From contig JAPWDM010000001.1 in NCBI GenBank assembly GCA_035578155.1, positions 169,357,498 through 169,421,497 on the forward strand: a stretch of DNA of 64,000 nt. Direction: 5' to 3'. Below, piece by piece: positions 1 to 11,404 of this stretch (position 1 is the stretch's first letter; every line of letters begins with the position of its first letter). The stretch comes from Brachynemurus nebulosus (lineage: Eukaryota > Arthropoda > Insecta > Neuroptera > Myrmeleontidae). A program made the translations under genes and the position numbers. The notes under the pieces are model-generated. The model was not told where the DNA came from, did no database searches, and saw nothing but the letters and a program-made list of their open reading frames with translations.

Positions 1-870
1 TTTGATGTTTTAGAAAGCTCCATGAAAGGGGATTTGAGTGATTTTGAATGTTGAATTTTAACATTTTAATACTATTTATAAAAATTAAAGAAAATTGGAT
101 GTTAGACCAATATTTCGTTTTTCATAGTCAGTCATAAGAAGAATCAAAAACTTTTATTTCGCGTTTTTTATGGGAGGGGGGATATCGAAAATGAAAATCC
201 TAGAAACTTTATTGTACTTTTCTTTCTATATTTTCACCCGATTTAAGATTTATATTTGTAGTTGTCTCACTGGAATAAAAAGGGCAGAAAAGAATTATAC
301 ATACTTACATTCGTAGACAATAAACATTTATTTGATTTAAAAATGTTTTAGTACTACTTCCATTAATGAATGTTACAGAAAATTTACTTAAAGGAAATAT
401 TTATCGATCGAAAGATTACCCTTCACAACCGGTCACACTTGTCAAAGTATCTTCCATCGTTTTAGCGTAATATATGAATGGCCCCTTGCCTGATACCTAA
501 TTACATTTTGCAGTACACTACATAATTTATTTAATTATTTACTGAAAACTTAGATTCCAGGAATACTAATATTGTCAACAAATCAAATTTTGAACAATCT
601 TACCTAATTCCGACATGAGACTCAAATAAACAGTATAATTATGTAATGTTACCAATGTTTAATACGCACAAATTATGTGTAGGGAATTTGCATTTCATCA
701 AGACCAAGTAATTAACAGAAATAATATAATAACGTAATTAATAGATCATTTCCCATGGTCATATATCTCATTACCAATATTGATATCAGTGTCCCATTAG
801 CGCTCTGTATCAATATCTCAACTTAATTAAACTGTTTAAACATCAGACTACTAAACACATCATATACTAC
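1..870. other. AT-rich flank, no gene seen
   Basis: No open frame of useful length, RNA gene or clear repeat end is visible here. The sequence is AT-rich with short homopolymer runs. It serves as the left flank of the large inverted-repeat element that starts near 871. Confidence 0.6.
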
Positions 871-1290
871 AGTAAAAGCGTCGCTCAAAACGATCGAACC
901 GTGCATTTCGGGTAGGCAGCAATTTTTTTTCTGAAATTCATAGAAGGGCCTGTGGTGAATATAAAACTGAGTTTTCGGGACTGGGGGTGTTGCCGTTTAG
1001 CCGCCATCTTGGAAAAAAGGTCAAAATTAATTTTTCGATTATCTCTGTAACCGTGAGGCAGACAAAAATTTTGTAAAGACCATTTTTATAGAAAATTTTA
1101 TTTTCTACAATTTTTATTTGAAATATTTTGTCAGAAAATCGATATTAAAAGAGTTATTCACAAAAAACTGTGGAAAATTAAGGAGTGGAAAACTTTGAGG
1201 CCATATAACTTTTCTATTTTCAACCCGACAAGATTAATGCTTCTTATATTTTTCATAGGAAATTTCTTAACGAACAATTTGACGTACTTA
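871..1290 (+). repeat. Left terminal inverted repeat of the PIN-nuclease element
   Basis: Pairs in inverted orientation with 3965-4383. The outermost 60 bases are best conserved and similarity falls inward. The arm ends about 100 bases before the ATG at 1396, so it probably contains the promoter of the element gene. Confidence 0.75.
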
Positions 1291-1395
1291 TTTTTATTAT
1301 TAAACATACAGTTATCGAGTTTGCGCGCTGTAAAGAAAGGTAAGTGAGGTATGTAAATAAATAAAACTATTATTATTGGTTCAGTTGGATACATT

Positions 1396-3654
1396 ATGTC
1401 TGGTAGTGGATTAGAAAAGTTGCTAAAACTAATTTATGCTGATAATTGTGTTAATAATATTATGTCTGGCCACGCATACGCAAGAGCAGTACGAGGTCAC
1501 ATTTTGGTGCACTTGTCTTTGTCAAAAAAAATTATGGAATTTATTGATTTCACTGATGAAGAACGAAATTTAATGGACAGTATTGTAAGTAATAAAACAC
1601 AGATTTTACAAGCAGCTGAAATCACGGCATTTAAGGAAATAGCTACTAAATTCGAAGATGCTGTTACAATGTTAGAACATAAAGGACCAACAGCCAGGCT
1701 CTGGATACAGTATTTCAAAATTATCACGCTTTTAAAACAATTCATTGAAGCTGAAAGATCTGGTAACTGGACCCTTCATTTAGATTCAGTTCAAAAAATG
1801 CTCCCTGTATTTCACTCTAGTGGGCATTTCTTGTACGCAAAATCAGCTCAACTCTACCTACAAGATATGCAAGAACTAGACAAACGTATGCCTCCACAAG
1901 AATTTGAGGACTATACTACTGGTGGCCGATTCACTATCAGACGGACAAACAAATTCTGGAGTGGAATAATGTCCGACCAAACCATTGAACAAACACTTAT
2001 GAGGATGATGAAAACGTCTGGTGGGTTAACTCATCGTGGAATATCTAAAAGTACGCTTGCTTCCTGGATACTGGGAATGATATCATTGCAAGACATCTGC
2101 GAGCAAATAGAAAATTTCTGTAATGTTTCCTTGGAATATTCGGAACAACACGTCGATCACAGAGATACACGAGTCATCAGAGATAACGAAGATGTTGAAA
2201 AATTGGATCACTGGTTGGCATCTTATGACCCATTTTTGGAAAGATCGGAATTAATATCAGTTTTTACTGGCATTATTGCCCCAGATTATATTAATTGTGA
2301 CCGTGCAATTGAAATTGGAAAAGCCATGATCTCTCAAAATATTGACAAGAATTTCAGTAATTTATCTTTCAAAAGAAAAAATAAAGTGCTTCCTTTGAGC
2401 GCAGTCTCAAGATCTATTGAAGTGGATAAATCTCCAATAGTAGTTAATCCTTTGCTTATTTTCCAAAGAATATGTATATCCAAGCAGTCAATCGGCGATA
2501 TAAAAGAATGCTTTAAATACGAGCTTTCACCTTTCCCATTATCGTTGTTTACAGAGGACGGTATGCGGAAAAGCATGAAATCTTCTTTATTCAAAGCATT
2601 TTTACCACTTAGTGCACCCTTGCAGCTTGGAGAAAATAAATTCTTCATTATTGACGGTGGATACCTTCTTCATACAGTTGTGTGGGAGCGGAACGTATCA
2701 TTTAAAGTAATTTGTCAAAATTATGCCAAATATATTAAAAATCATTTTGGTTCATCGGTAGGTATAGTTTTTGATGGTTACTCTGACGATCCAAACATAG
2801 CTGGCACCAAATCGTGGGAACGTCTTTGGAGGTCGAAAAAGCAACACTGTGCAGATATAATTTGCAGTAGCAATAGTATTCCGACAATCCCACAAGAAAA
2901 ATTTCTTTAAAATCAAAATAACAAGAAAAATTTAATTACTCTTCTAAAGAAAGAACTGCTGGAATGGGACTATAATATCGAGCAAGCAGAAGCAGACGCG
3001 GATTCACTAATTGTAAATTCTGCTCTGGAGAAGTGTGATTTGTACGACTCCGTAACAATCGTTACTGAAGGTATAGATATACTGCTGGTTGGTTTTGGGC
3101 GTAACAAATCAAATGTTTTTTTCTTTAAACCAAAAAAAGGCAACACGCCTGATAAAATTTACTCTACATCGAGCTTGAAGGATGGGGATGTAGTAAGTAA
3201 TAACATTTTGTTTATTCATGCTTTTTCTGGGTGCGATACAACATCGGCAACCTACAATATGGGCAAAATGAAATTTATATATACTCTTGAAAAAAATTCA
3301 GAGCTGGCTTCAGGAGTAGAATTATTTCAGAACGAAGAAGTAGACCCCATTTTATTGAGTGCTGCTGAAGAGCGGTTTTCTATTGCTTTGTATGGCGGTG
3401 ATAAGCATGAAGAATCGATCAATATATTGCGGTACAAACGATTCGCGAAATCAACAATTAAAAGTAAATTTAATCTTGCCTCACTCCCGCCCACACAAGA
3501 TGCAGCTCGTATGCACACATTCAGAGTGTATCACCAAGTACAGTCGTGGTTGGCAAGATACAAAAATCCAGAATACTGGGGCTGGATGAGAACCTTACGA
3601 ATGTTCGTCCCTATACAGTGCACCAATGAACCCGCACCTCCCGAGTTACTATAA
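1396..3654 (+). pseudogene. Transposon-borne PIN/XPG(FEN1)-like nuclease protein, 752 codons with one in-frame stop
   Basis: One reading frame runs from ATG 1396 to TAA 3652-3654. It is interrupted only by TAA at 2908-2910 (codon 505), and the 129 bases after that stop are fully open in the same frame. Residues 1-410 form a helical region of unknown role. The second half looks like a FEN1/XPG-type PIN nuclease: IIDGG (D420), VFDGY (D460), QAEADAD (E532, D534, D536), TEGID (D561) and SGCDTTS (D614), in the order of the family acidic motifs. A conserved-looking tail follows, with LYGGD (665-669), LPPTQDAA (697-704) and WGW (about 728-730). From memory this matches a large family of uncharacterised metazoan proteins; those I recall often end in a Cys-rich tail, which is absent here. 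In TEGID the first of two expected Asp residues is Gly559. AATAAA at 3683 could be a polyadenylation signal. The nuclease role is an inference from motifs; the repeat context is visible directly. Confidence 0.7.
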
Positions 3655-3682
3655 TTTAATTTTGTAAAACATTGTTCTTTTA

Positions 3683-3688
3683 AATAAA
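3683..3688 (+). promoter_or_regulatory. Possible polyadenylation signal AATAAA
   Basis: The hexamer AATAAA lies 29 bases after the final stop of the nuclease frame and before the right inverted repeat. It sits where a 3' end signal would be expected, but the region is AT-rich, so chance is possible. Confidence 0.4.
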
Positions 3689-3964
3689 AAAAGGGGCGTT
3701 TTTATTAAACAAATAAAAATGGATGAGATTTGTTATGAATGAGGATTTAAGCTGTTAAAAAAAATATTACAAGAGAGGGGCTTTAAGCGCCACGGGTGGT
3801 GCGGAAAGGTGTTAAATTTCAGGTTAATATGTAATATCTATTTTTTCATAAAATCATACTAGCCAAAAAAGGTAAAACAATATAAAATAATTGTATTTTA
3901 AAATTAATATGTCACTTAAGAGTCGACGATTTTTTAGTTACAATTTTTACCTACCTACTTTTGG

Positions 3965-4383
3965 AGAGCTATAACTTCCTAACTAGAAGTCGGATGATGA
4001 AATTTAATACCTCAAATTTTTCGTTGAAAAGTACTCTATAAAAAAATAGAAAAGTTATCTGGCTTCAAAAGTTTTCGTTCCTAAATTTTTCATGGTTTTT
4101 TGCTGATAACTTTTTTGTTTTTAAAGTTATGTAAAAAAGTTTATAACAAATTTTGTAGAAAATGAAATTATCTGTAAATAAGGTCTTTACAAATTTTTTG
4201 TCAGACTTACGGTTTTGGAGATATTCGAAAAAATAAAATTCGACCTTTTTTCGAAGATGGCGGCTAAACGACACCACCGCGGATCCCGAAAACTCGGTTT
4301 TACATTCATCACTGACCCCCCTACAACTTCCAAAAAAAAAATTGCTGCCTACCCGAAATGCACGGTCAAAGTACGCTTTTACT
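3965..4383 (-). repeat. Right terminal inverted repeat of the PIN-nuclease element
   Basis: Inverted partner of 871-1290. A short frame at 4215-4541 crosses this arm and leaves the element, so I read it as chance rather than a gene. Confidence 0.75.
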
Positions 4384-5477
4384 ACACTAATAGCAAAGCA
4401 GTAGTGGGAGATTTAAACGTATGTGTATATGCATGTCAATTAATATCATGTAAATTTTGGTATGCATGCATGTATAAGTATGTATTGGCTGGGTGCATGA
4501 TGCCAACGACATCTATAATATACATTTTTTCATGCTATTAAATAACGGTAACCGTGGAAATAAATTTAAAATATTTTCAAAAAAACCGTAAAATCTGAAT
4601 ACAAATATTTGTTATTTACAATTATTTTTTTTTATAAATAAATTTGAACAATTTGAGGTATAAAATACTGGGTGAAGTATAATAATTGTATTAATAAAGT
4701 ATTTAAACAATTTTCGACGTTAACATGGATATAATTATCAAGACAGTATTTCCTTAAAACCCCGAACTATGCAGAGGAAAAAGTTGCTGGTGATGGTGAA
4801 GCATGTCAGGGAAATTCGAAAATTAAGAAATGCTGACATAAGTCATTTAGCTGAATGTACAGTCATACATAAAGCAAACATCAATAACATCTTATGAAAC
4901 ATCATTGCATGTGAGTTTAAAATACCTCAAATATTTTTAATTCTGTATTTATGGATTGACGTGTAGACGTTAATACGTTGACAGATAAATAAGGAACGAC
5001 ATATTAGTGGCAATTGCGTTTATAATCAAAGTGGATCAATGTATTATATTTTTATTTAATATTTTTTATTACACTATAAACACATATGAGCATGTATTAT
5101 TGCCTATTTTCTCCACTACTCACGCTGCAATCGATTTAATTATCCCCACCATATACTACGCACCCTGCCAATACTATACATATTAATCGTCAAAACATAA
5201 GAATCAAAAACAATTGATACTAAAAACTGATAGTTTAGAATTAATACAAAAATTAAATCAATATTACTAGATGTTCTATGCCTACTATTTAACAAAAGTG
5301 CTATGTTGTTTGCCTATATAAATAAATGTTTAGATTTTAGTCTTTCAGTACTTATTAATTTTTCGAAAATGTATGCATAATGGAAAATTGATAATTAGCA
5401 GAATTTGCTAATATAAATTTTTGAATGTTGACGTCTTCAACTTAATTTTGTTCGTATGTATACACTTATTATTTAAT
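4384..5477. other. AT-rich sequence without a recognised gene
   Basis: No coding frame above background and no clear repeat boundary. Short frames here have no recognisable protein similarity. Confidence 0.5.
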
Positions 5478-5935
5478 ACTAGCTGTACCCCCGACGTTGT
5501 TCGCGCGACGTATTGTTATCAAATCCATGAGAAGTGTACTTATATAAAATTATATAGAACTTTCTTAGAACATAATAATATTTGCGGAATGCATGCACAA
5601 GTTTAAAATGATTTTTATATTTTTCTAAGGGAAGGAGACATTTTACATCTTACATGTTGGCCCAGATAATAAGTTAATATCAGACCAAATTTCATAAAAA
5701 TCCGTTCAATAGTTTTTTCGTAATGTGTGCATATGCTCAAAATGGTTTTTCTATTTTCCTGTAGGAATTATACATTTTCCCGAAGTAAAAAGTATCTTAG
5801 ATGTTGACCTAGGTAATAAGTTATCATCACACCAAATTTCATTGAAATCCGTCCAGTAGTTTTTGTGTAATTCGTCAACAGACAGACAGATAAAAATTTT
5901 AAAAATCGCTGTTTTGATATCTACATTGATAACTA
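5478..5935 (+). mobile_element. Degenerate LINE/SINE-like 3' tail (RTE-type by recollection)
   Basis: The segment begins ACTAGCTGTACCCCCGACG and contains two rounds of the phrase CAAATTTCATnnAAATCCGTnCA(A/G)TAGTTTTT (near 5684 and 5833). It ends in a GACAGACAGA run at 5879. I recall this combination of ACTAGCTGTACCC start, 'fit to a Taylor-like' TTTCAT...CCGT...AGTTTTT motif and ACAGACAGAC end from many insect retroposon tails. No coding part is present. The doubled inner phrase indicates an internal duplication of about 150 bp. Confidence 0.5.
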
Positions 5936-6670
5936 TTTACAGTACCAGTACAATTTTCAAAAAACATTCCATGTACAGAAATGGTCTCGTTACAGTTCTA
6001 TTAAGTATATGTATTTATAGATAACTTATTGAATATGATTTATACGTATGCGAAACCACCGGTGAACTGTTTTACACAGCTACAAATAAAAGAATCTATA
6101 TTAGCTTGTCACTGTATAATAAATAACGTATGCTGTTACACCGTTATTATTGAGTTATAACAAAATAACAGGACTCGTTGGAATCTACATATCGCTTGAT
6201 TAACACATGAAAAATTATGACATAATATTGACAATACTGTGTTTTTCTGTTCATGCAGAAATTCTCTATGGCCCTTAAAAAAAAAAATATTGTTAAGCCA
6301 GGCATGTGGAGGATAGAAATAGGCAGTCAATTGGTAGTGAAAATAAGTGTCGAGTCGATATTATTGACAGTAACACAAAAAAAAGTTATTTGAAACTGAT
6401 GACTTTCGGTTCGGTATAATTTTTCGCTTACGTCTCCAGAGATATTACGTTTAAATATTCTTTTTTTTTTTGTGTGTGTGTGTTTTATTTTTCCATTTTT
6501 CCATTTTTCCGTTTCAGTATATTATATTTATTTGAAAAATTGTGTTTCTCCCAATTTGATGCTGTCAAAAATTAAAATATGACGTTGAGGTAGTTCTTAC
6601 AAGGAACTGTTTAAGGGAAGCTCACCTATATACAGATTTGGTAATACACTGAAAATAGGCTTTTTGTATT
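5936..6670. other. Non-coding, with simple T and GT runs
   Basis: AT-rich DNA with a T/GT-rich tract around 6460-6520. The only open frames are short and carry no recognisable protein. Confidence 0.5.
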
Positions 6671-6913
6671 AGGCCTGATCCACACTAAAATGCCGATATC
6701 GATACGCTCCCACTCCAGTCTCGCTCCGATATAATTTTGTTGTGTTCACCTTACAGTGCCGGTACCTGGCCGCTCTCCATTCTCATTATAGTGCCGCTCT
6801 AGCTCCGATAAAAATCTTTTCATATCCATACTTTTGTGCAGGTTTTGTGCAGGCTATTAGCGAGAGCGTAGCGATATCGTACCGAGAGCGGAGCGATAGT
6901 GTGGATCGGGTCT
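6671..6913. mobile_element. 243 bp MITE with subterminal GCTC/GAGC repeats
   Basis: The ends AGGCCTGATCCACACTA (6671-6687) and TAGTGTGGATCGGGTCT (6897-6913) are inverted repeats with two differences. Inside, CCGCTCT, CGCTCC and GATATCG words recur in opposite orientation on the two sides, for example CGATATCGATACGCTCCC on the left and GAGCGTAGCGATATCG on the right. No clear target duplication is visible. The frame at 6742-6951 runs across it and is not a gene. The superfamily is unknown. Confidence 0.65.
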
Positions 6914-8460
6914 TATGGGTTTTTTGGATATTGATGGTTTTTTTTGAATGAAATCAGAACGCTTTAATTAAAATTCTTAAGTTCATATCTTCAGTAGATA
7001 CAATATAGAATCGTTTAGTAATATAGGTGCGAGAAAGAAAGAAAATTACATATTATTCTTAGACTTTGTAAGAAATACCACACATTTGATGTCGTTAATA
7101 TACATATGACATGATTGATGTAATAAGTATGTAATATTTTATAATAATATTTCGTATAAACTAATAAAAGTAAATAGGAAAAAGCTGACAAAATTCAATA
7201 CAAAGTTGTAGGACTTTTCCATTTTATTTTTACTTGAAATCTGCTAAGAGGTGGGAGTTGAAGTCAGTAACTAATAAAGAACTAATACTTATGCATTTAT
7301 GAATAATATAAAAAAAACTCAAGAAAAAAGGACTATTCTTTAAAAAGTTTACAAAGAATCAAAATTTATTTTACATTTTTAATAAAAATTGCCGAAAACA
7401 AAATTGTTGAACACTGAAATTCCTAAAAATTATATTTTGTAGAATTTTTCGAAATTTTTCCTCTGTTTCCCTCTAGTAGGGAAATTAATTGGACGTGTGT
7501 TCATACTTTGCTGCAAAATTTTAAAAATTTTGTAATTTCTTTAAAAAAAAAAAAAAAACAGTCAAAATTCTGCTGTCGTGCCACTTACGAATAAAATTTT
7601 CCCCTTAAAATAATTGAGACCTACTGTATAATACCTTCTGTCTAAGTTTCATTGATTTTCATAAATAAAGTCTAGAGAAAATCGAAAAAACCAAAATTTT
7701 ACGATTCTTCCAAAAAGTTAAAAATAGCGACCACTATATAGCGACCAGAATCACTGAGCAAAATATGTCTAAATGTTAATTTTTTTAATACTCCATATAT
7801 AGAAATATCTTGGGCCTACGGTTCTCTTGTGGGTTCGTTAAGCTCCAAAACATCAAGATTCTCTTTCCATCATATTTAAACTATATACTTTCACTATATA
7901 AATTGCCTATATTAGCGGGAAAATAACAGAACAGTTTACTTCAAAAAATTATTCTTTTGAAATAAAGAAATATTTCCTTAAATTTTAAGATATACCTACC
8001 CGCCCTCCACCCAAAAAAATTTAATCTTTGAAAAAAGAAAACGTTTTGAGAGTGTATTTTTTCTTTTGCCAGTTTAATGAAGCTTTTTCTCCACTTGATT
8101 ATGGAATTCTAACAAACTTTCAAAAGTAATATATTAACAATTTTTTGTGATGCACAGTACAAAGATGATTACAATAATTACATAGCAATGTAAACGGCAC
8201 ATATTTTTTAGACAGTAATTAATATATAACATTATTTATTGTAATAAACGGATATCCGTTGAACAGAGTAATATTTAACTGATCTTGTATATATACGTCT
8301 ACAGTAAAAATCCCTGTTAATGAATACCTAAAATTACATTAAAAATAAACTTGATGAGTTTTCGGTGGAAATCGTTAATATTCGTTTCTTTTCGATAACG
8401 AAGCAACGCACAAATTACAAGATAACATCAATTATATAGCTACTACCATGCCGGATACTT
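6914..8460. other. AT-rich sequence without recognised features
   Basis: No gene, RNA or clear transposon end was found. There is an A-run near 7540-7558. Confidence 0.5.
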
Positions 8461-9881
8461 AAAAAATGCCGTGATACTTAAAAAATCACGGAAGTCGAAT
8501 TTTTCCCTTTTTCTTCGGTATTGAATGTCTACAAGCGAAATGTGATTGAAAGTCTACAAGCGATTTGTCATTTTGGTGGTTTCAAAACTGATGATAAGTG
8601 TCCGACTGATCGAGGCTTTAAAAAAAGGTTTTAAGTTTTTAATGGCTGAATCTCAGTAAATTTCAATTTTTTGCCGATAGCAGTTAGCAGAAAAAAAGCC
8701 AAAGCAATTCGTACGAGGGCATTCCTACCCATGCTTATCCGCCAATTGCCTTTGTATTTTATTTTTAAATATTAAAAGAGGAACTTAAACAGTAAACTGG
8801 AAGGCCTTTATGAAAATATTTTTTCTTTCCAAAAAAATCAAAAATTTCTATTTTGTAAATAAAATAAAAAATTACATCAATAACATTTTTCAAATTACTT
8901 ACATATATGGATTGCATTTGTGATATATTTCATTTGTTTCTTTAAATTTAGTCTGCCTACTCTATTGTTATCAATATAAATCACATTTAATCATATATAA
9001 CAACGCTATTGAATTCCGATGTAGAAATGGGAAAAGTGGGGGGCAAGGTAATGCGGAATCCCTACGGAGCACACCCTCGATATTAACTGAATACAGATAC
9101 AAAATTTCAGCCTTCTAAATTTACTCAGAGAGTCTCTAGGTGTGTTAGAAAATAAGAAAAAAAATCAAGGAAATATTGGCGTAAAAATCGTGGGGATAAG
9201 GGTTAAAAGTTGAAACCTTCTAAAAGCAGTGGCTGGCTATTAAGTTAACCTATGCACAAAATTTCAGCCCTCTAGGTTTATTTGGGAAGATTTTGACCCG
9301 AACGAAACTGTTAAAAAACGAGAAAAATCATGTTCCTTTTGGTATAGAAATGGTGAGGGTAAGGGTTAAGAGTTGAGACCCCCAAAAGTCACTCCCTTGA
9401 TACTAACTAAACCCGAATACAAAATTTTAGCTAGGTTTAATTGGGTGACCTGTGTGAGTGGTAAAAACTTCGAAAACGTCGAAAAAGCATGAAATTGTAG
9501 CTTAAAAATGGTGGGGGTCAGGGTAAAATATTAAAACCTCCAAGAAGCGCTACCTAGGTACGAACTTTATCAACACACCAAATTTCAACCCTCTACGTTA
9601 ACTCTGGGGGGCTGTGGGCCTATTAGATCCAGTCAAAATACTTTTTCCCCCTCTACTCCCTCCAAATCATACTAGGAAGCTGAATTTTGGATATGTTGTA
9701 GATATATGACCAAAACATTATTTCCAACCGGTTTGGAACAGTTCTATTGTTTTGTTGCCCCCCCCCCCCACCACCTCCTTAAAAGTTGGGTCGGATCCAA
9801 AATTTGTCCAAAATTTGACCCCACCTTGATAGTATTAATGTGCATCAGAAATGAGCCCCACTTACCAAATTTCAGCTCTTG

Positions 9882-9921
9882 CCTTCCATAGGCGGGCCCT
9901 ATACATGTCAAAAGGTAGCGG

Positions 9922-9975
<54 letters not shown>

Positions 9976-10015
9976 CCGCTACCTTTTGACATGTATAGGG
10001 CCCCCCTATGGAAGG
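9882..10015. repeat. 43 bp inverted duplication around a (TA)n tract
   Basis: Arms 9882-9924 and 9973-10015 are reverse complements with one mismatch. They enclose about 24 TA dinucleotides. A second AT tract (10023-10087) follows directly. The other two copies of the repeat have only one arm and one tract, so the inversion is private to this copy. Confidence 0.85.
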
Positions 10016-10020
10016 GGGGG

Positions 10021-10022
<2 letters not shown>

Positions 10023-10087
<65 letters not shown>
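10023..10087. repeat. (TA)n microsatellite
   Basis: About 32 uninterrupted TA units. Translated frames across it give only alternating Tyr and Ile and are not genes. Confidence 0.9.
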
Positions 10088-10090
<3 letters not shown>

Positions 10091-10344
10091 TGGAGTGGTC
10101 CTTAAAAAGCTATTAATTAAAAATTATTAGAGGCACCCGTTCAGTTTGTTCCTCAATATGAAAAAATACTTCCATAAAAGTTTTAGATTTTTAAAAAATG
10201 TTTTAGGGGTCGCTACCAAGTTTTGAATGTTCAAAATAATCGAAGATTTTTCAAAATTTCTATAAAACTTCATCAAGCTGGTGAGCACCAAAGTGACATT
10301 GATTCTGAATTAAATAATAAATTAGGACACTACATTACCTTCTG

Positions 10345-10460
10345 ATTACATATCACTCACTCATAGCTCATTAAGTAGATGTTTCCAGACATGCGCTTTG
10401 CAGTGTCATCCAGGCTCTGGGAACATCTATTTAATAAGCTATGAGTGAGTGATATGTAAT
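10345..10460. mobile_element. 116 bp hairpin MITE inside HINE copy A
   Basis: Arms 10345-10386 and 10419-10460 are 42 bp inverted repeats with a few mismatches (CATATCACTCACTCATAGCT against its inverse). They surround a 32 base loop. The segment is absent from the equivalent place in the other two HINE-like copies, which supports a later insertion into copy A. Confidence 0.75.
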
Positions 10461-10590
10461 TATCATTTTTTTTCTTCAGAATTGTATTCTACGGGTCCGA
10501 AAATGGATAGTGCCCCTACTCTCGCCTCTTCCCGTTCTTACGTATAGGCTGTATAAGTCTAATTTTTCAGTTGAAAAATTCGACTAAAAA

Positions 10591-11018
10591 TGTGAAAAAT
10601 TATATTTTGATTTCCACTTAAATTTGCATTTTTATTAAGCATTGTTTTTCAGTGAGTCCTGTCGACGAAACTTTCTTATAATCAAAGAAACTTTTTGCTA
10701 GTTTCATTATAGCTAGTTTTCATAATACTTATCCAATATAGGTATAGGGGCTGGTATGAGAAATTTACGCAAACTAAAAATGTTGTTATTTCATTTACTA
10801 TAAATAGTATTTAATGTTATAAATTTCAGTCCTCGCGTTCCCGCTCGTCCACTGGGTAAATGGAAACCCATTAAGTAAAATGTATAGTTAAATAATTATA
10901 GTTAATATCAGCTACACTATATTGCTGCGTTATGCTGTGTGTTTTGTTGTACATTGTGTGGCATTTGGTTTTGTAGGAAATAAGTTAAGATTATTTATTT
11001 TTGTTGTTTAGTTTAAAA
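10591..11018. other. Unassigned AT-rich sequence
   Basis: Nothing recognisable beyond AT-rich DNA. Confidence 0.5.
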
Positions 11019-11110
11019 CAGGAGTTCTCAAAGTGCGGTTAACGGGACTAAATGTGACCCATGAAATCTAAAAATGCGGCCGACGCGACGTTGTCATATT
11101 ACCCACCAAT
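11019..11110 (+). mobile_element. Possible hAT-type transposon end
   Basis: CAGGAGTTCTCAAAGTGCGG at 11019 resembles the CAGnGGTTCTCAAA start shared by many hAT elements (recollection). I could not find the matching right end before the foldback at 11405, so the element may be truncated. Confidence 0.35.
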
Positions 11111-11404
11111 TAGAATTTCTATTTTTTAAAATTAAAATTATGGGAAAGAGTTTTCTAATCCACTTTCTTATATTTCACAAAATGTTTCTGAAGATACAGA
11201 ATTTAAACTAATTGATTTATAGGAAAAATTCTGAGACCAAAGTACTTATCTCAATTATAAATAGATTAGGCTCCAAGTATTTTTAAATGGAAAAAAATTA
11301 AATCAATTTCTTTCTAAAAATCGTTAGTTTGAGTCATAAATAAGTTTATAAGTTTTCCCCCTCAAATAATAACCACGATGGTTTAGTACAAAATAAAAGC
11401 TTGT

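Larger units (their letters stand above)
871..4383 (+). mobile_element. DNA transposon with ~420 bp terminal inverted repeats, encoding a PIN/XPG-like nuclease protein
   Basis: The left end, AGTAAAAGCGT at 871, matches the reverse complement of the right end (CGCTTTTACT at 4374-4383). The match continues inward with moderate divergence for about 420 bp on each side (871-1290 against 3965-4383). It includes an almost perfect block reading GTGCATTTCGGGTAGGCAGC at 901-920, with its inverse at 4343-4362. Both arms also carry the GCCGCCATCTT word. The flanks share ACTACA words (left at about 867-872, right at 4381-4386), but these overlap the TIR ends, so the exact target duplication cannot be set. 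One long open frame lies between the arms and starts about 100 bp inside the left arm. No known transposase signature is visible; the encoded protein may itself be the mobilising enzyme. The superfamily is unassigned. Confidence 0.75.
8461..10590 (-). mobile_element. HINE-like non-autonomous Helentron repeat, copy A (divergent)
   Basis: On the minus strand the element starts TTTTTAGTCGAATTTTT (10590 inward), contains degenerate ~230 bp internal repeats and AT tracts, and ends with an inverted copy of the same AGTCGAATTTT word (8493-8503). A stem-loop with arms CCGTGA/TCACGG (8469-8474, 8486-8491) and an A-run follow. Subterminal inverted repeats plus a 3' hairpin, a microsatellite core and no target duplication are what is described for Helentron-associated INEs. 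The body is homologous to 19355-21076 and 33808-35508 but clearly older. It has an extra inverted duplication at 9882-10015 and an inserted hairpin at 10345-10460. There is no coding capacity. Confidence 0.65.

Noticed and set aside
1497..1745. Minus-strand frames within the nuclease gene (also 2334-2648 and 3327-3518)
   Set aside because: Shadow frames opposite the long plus-strand frame that carries the motifs.
4215..4541. 108-codon frame
   Set aside because: Starts in the right inverted repeat and crosses the element end; no domain.
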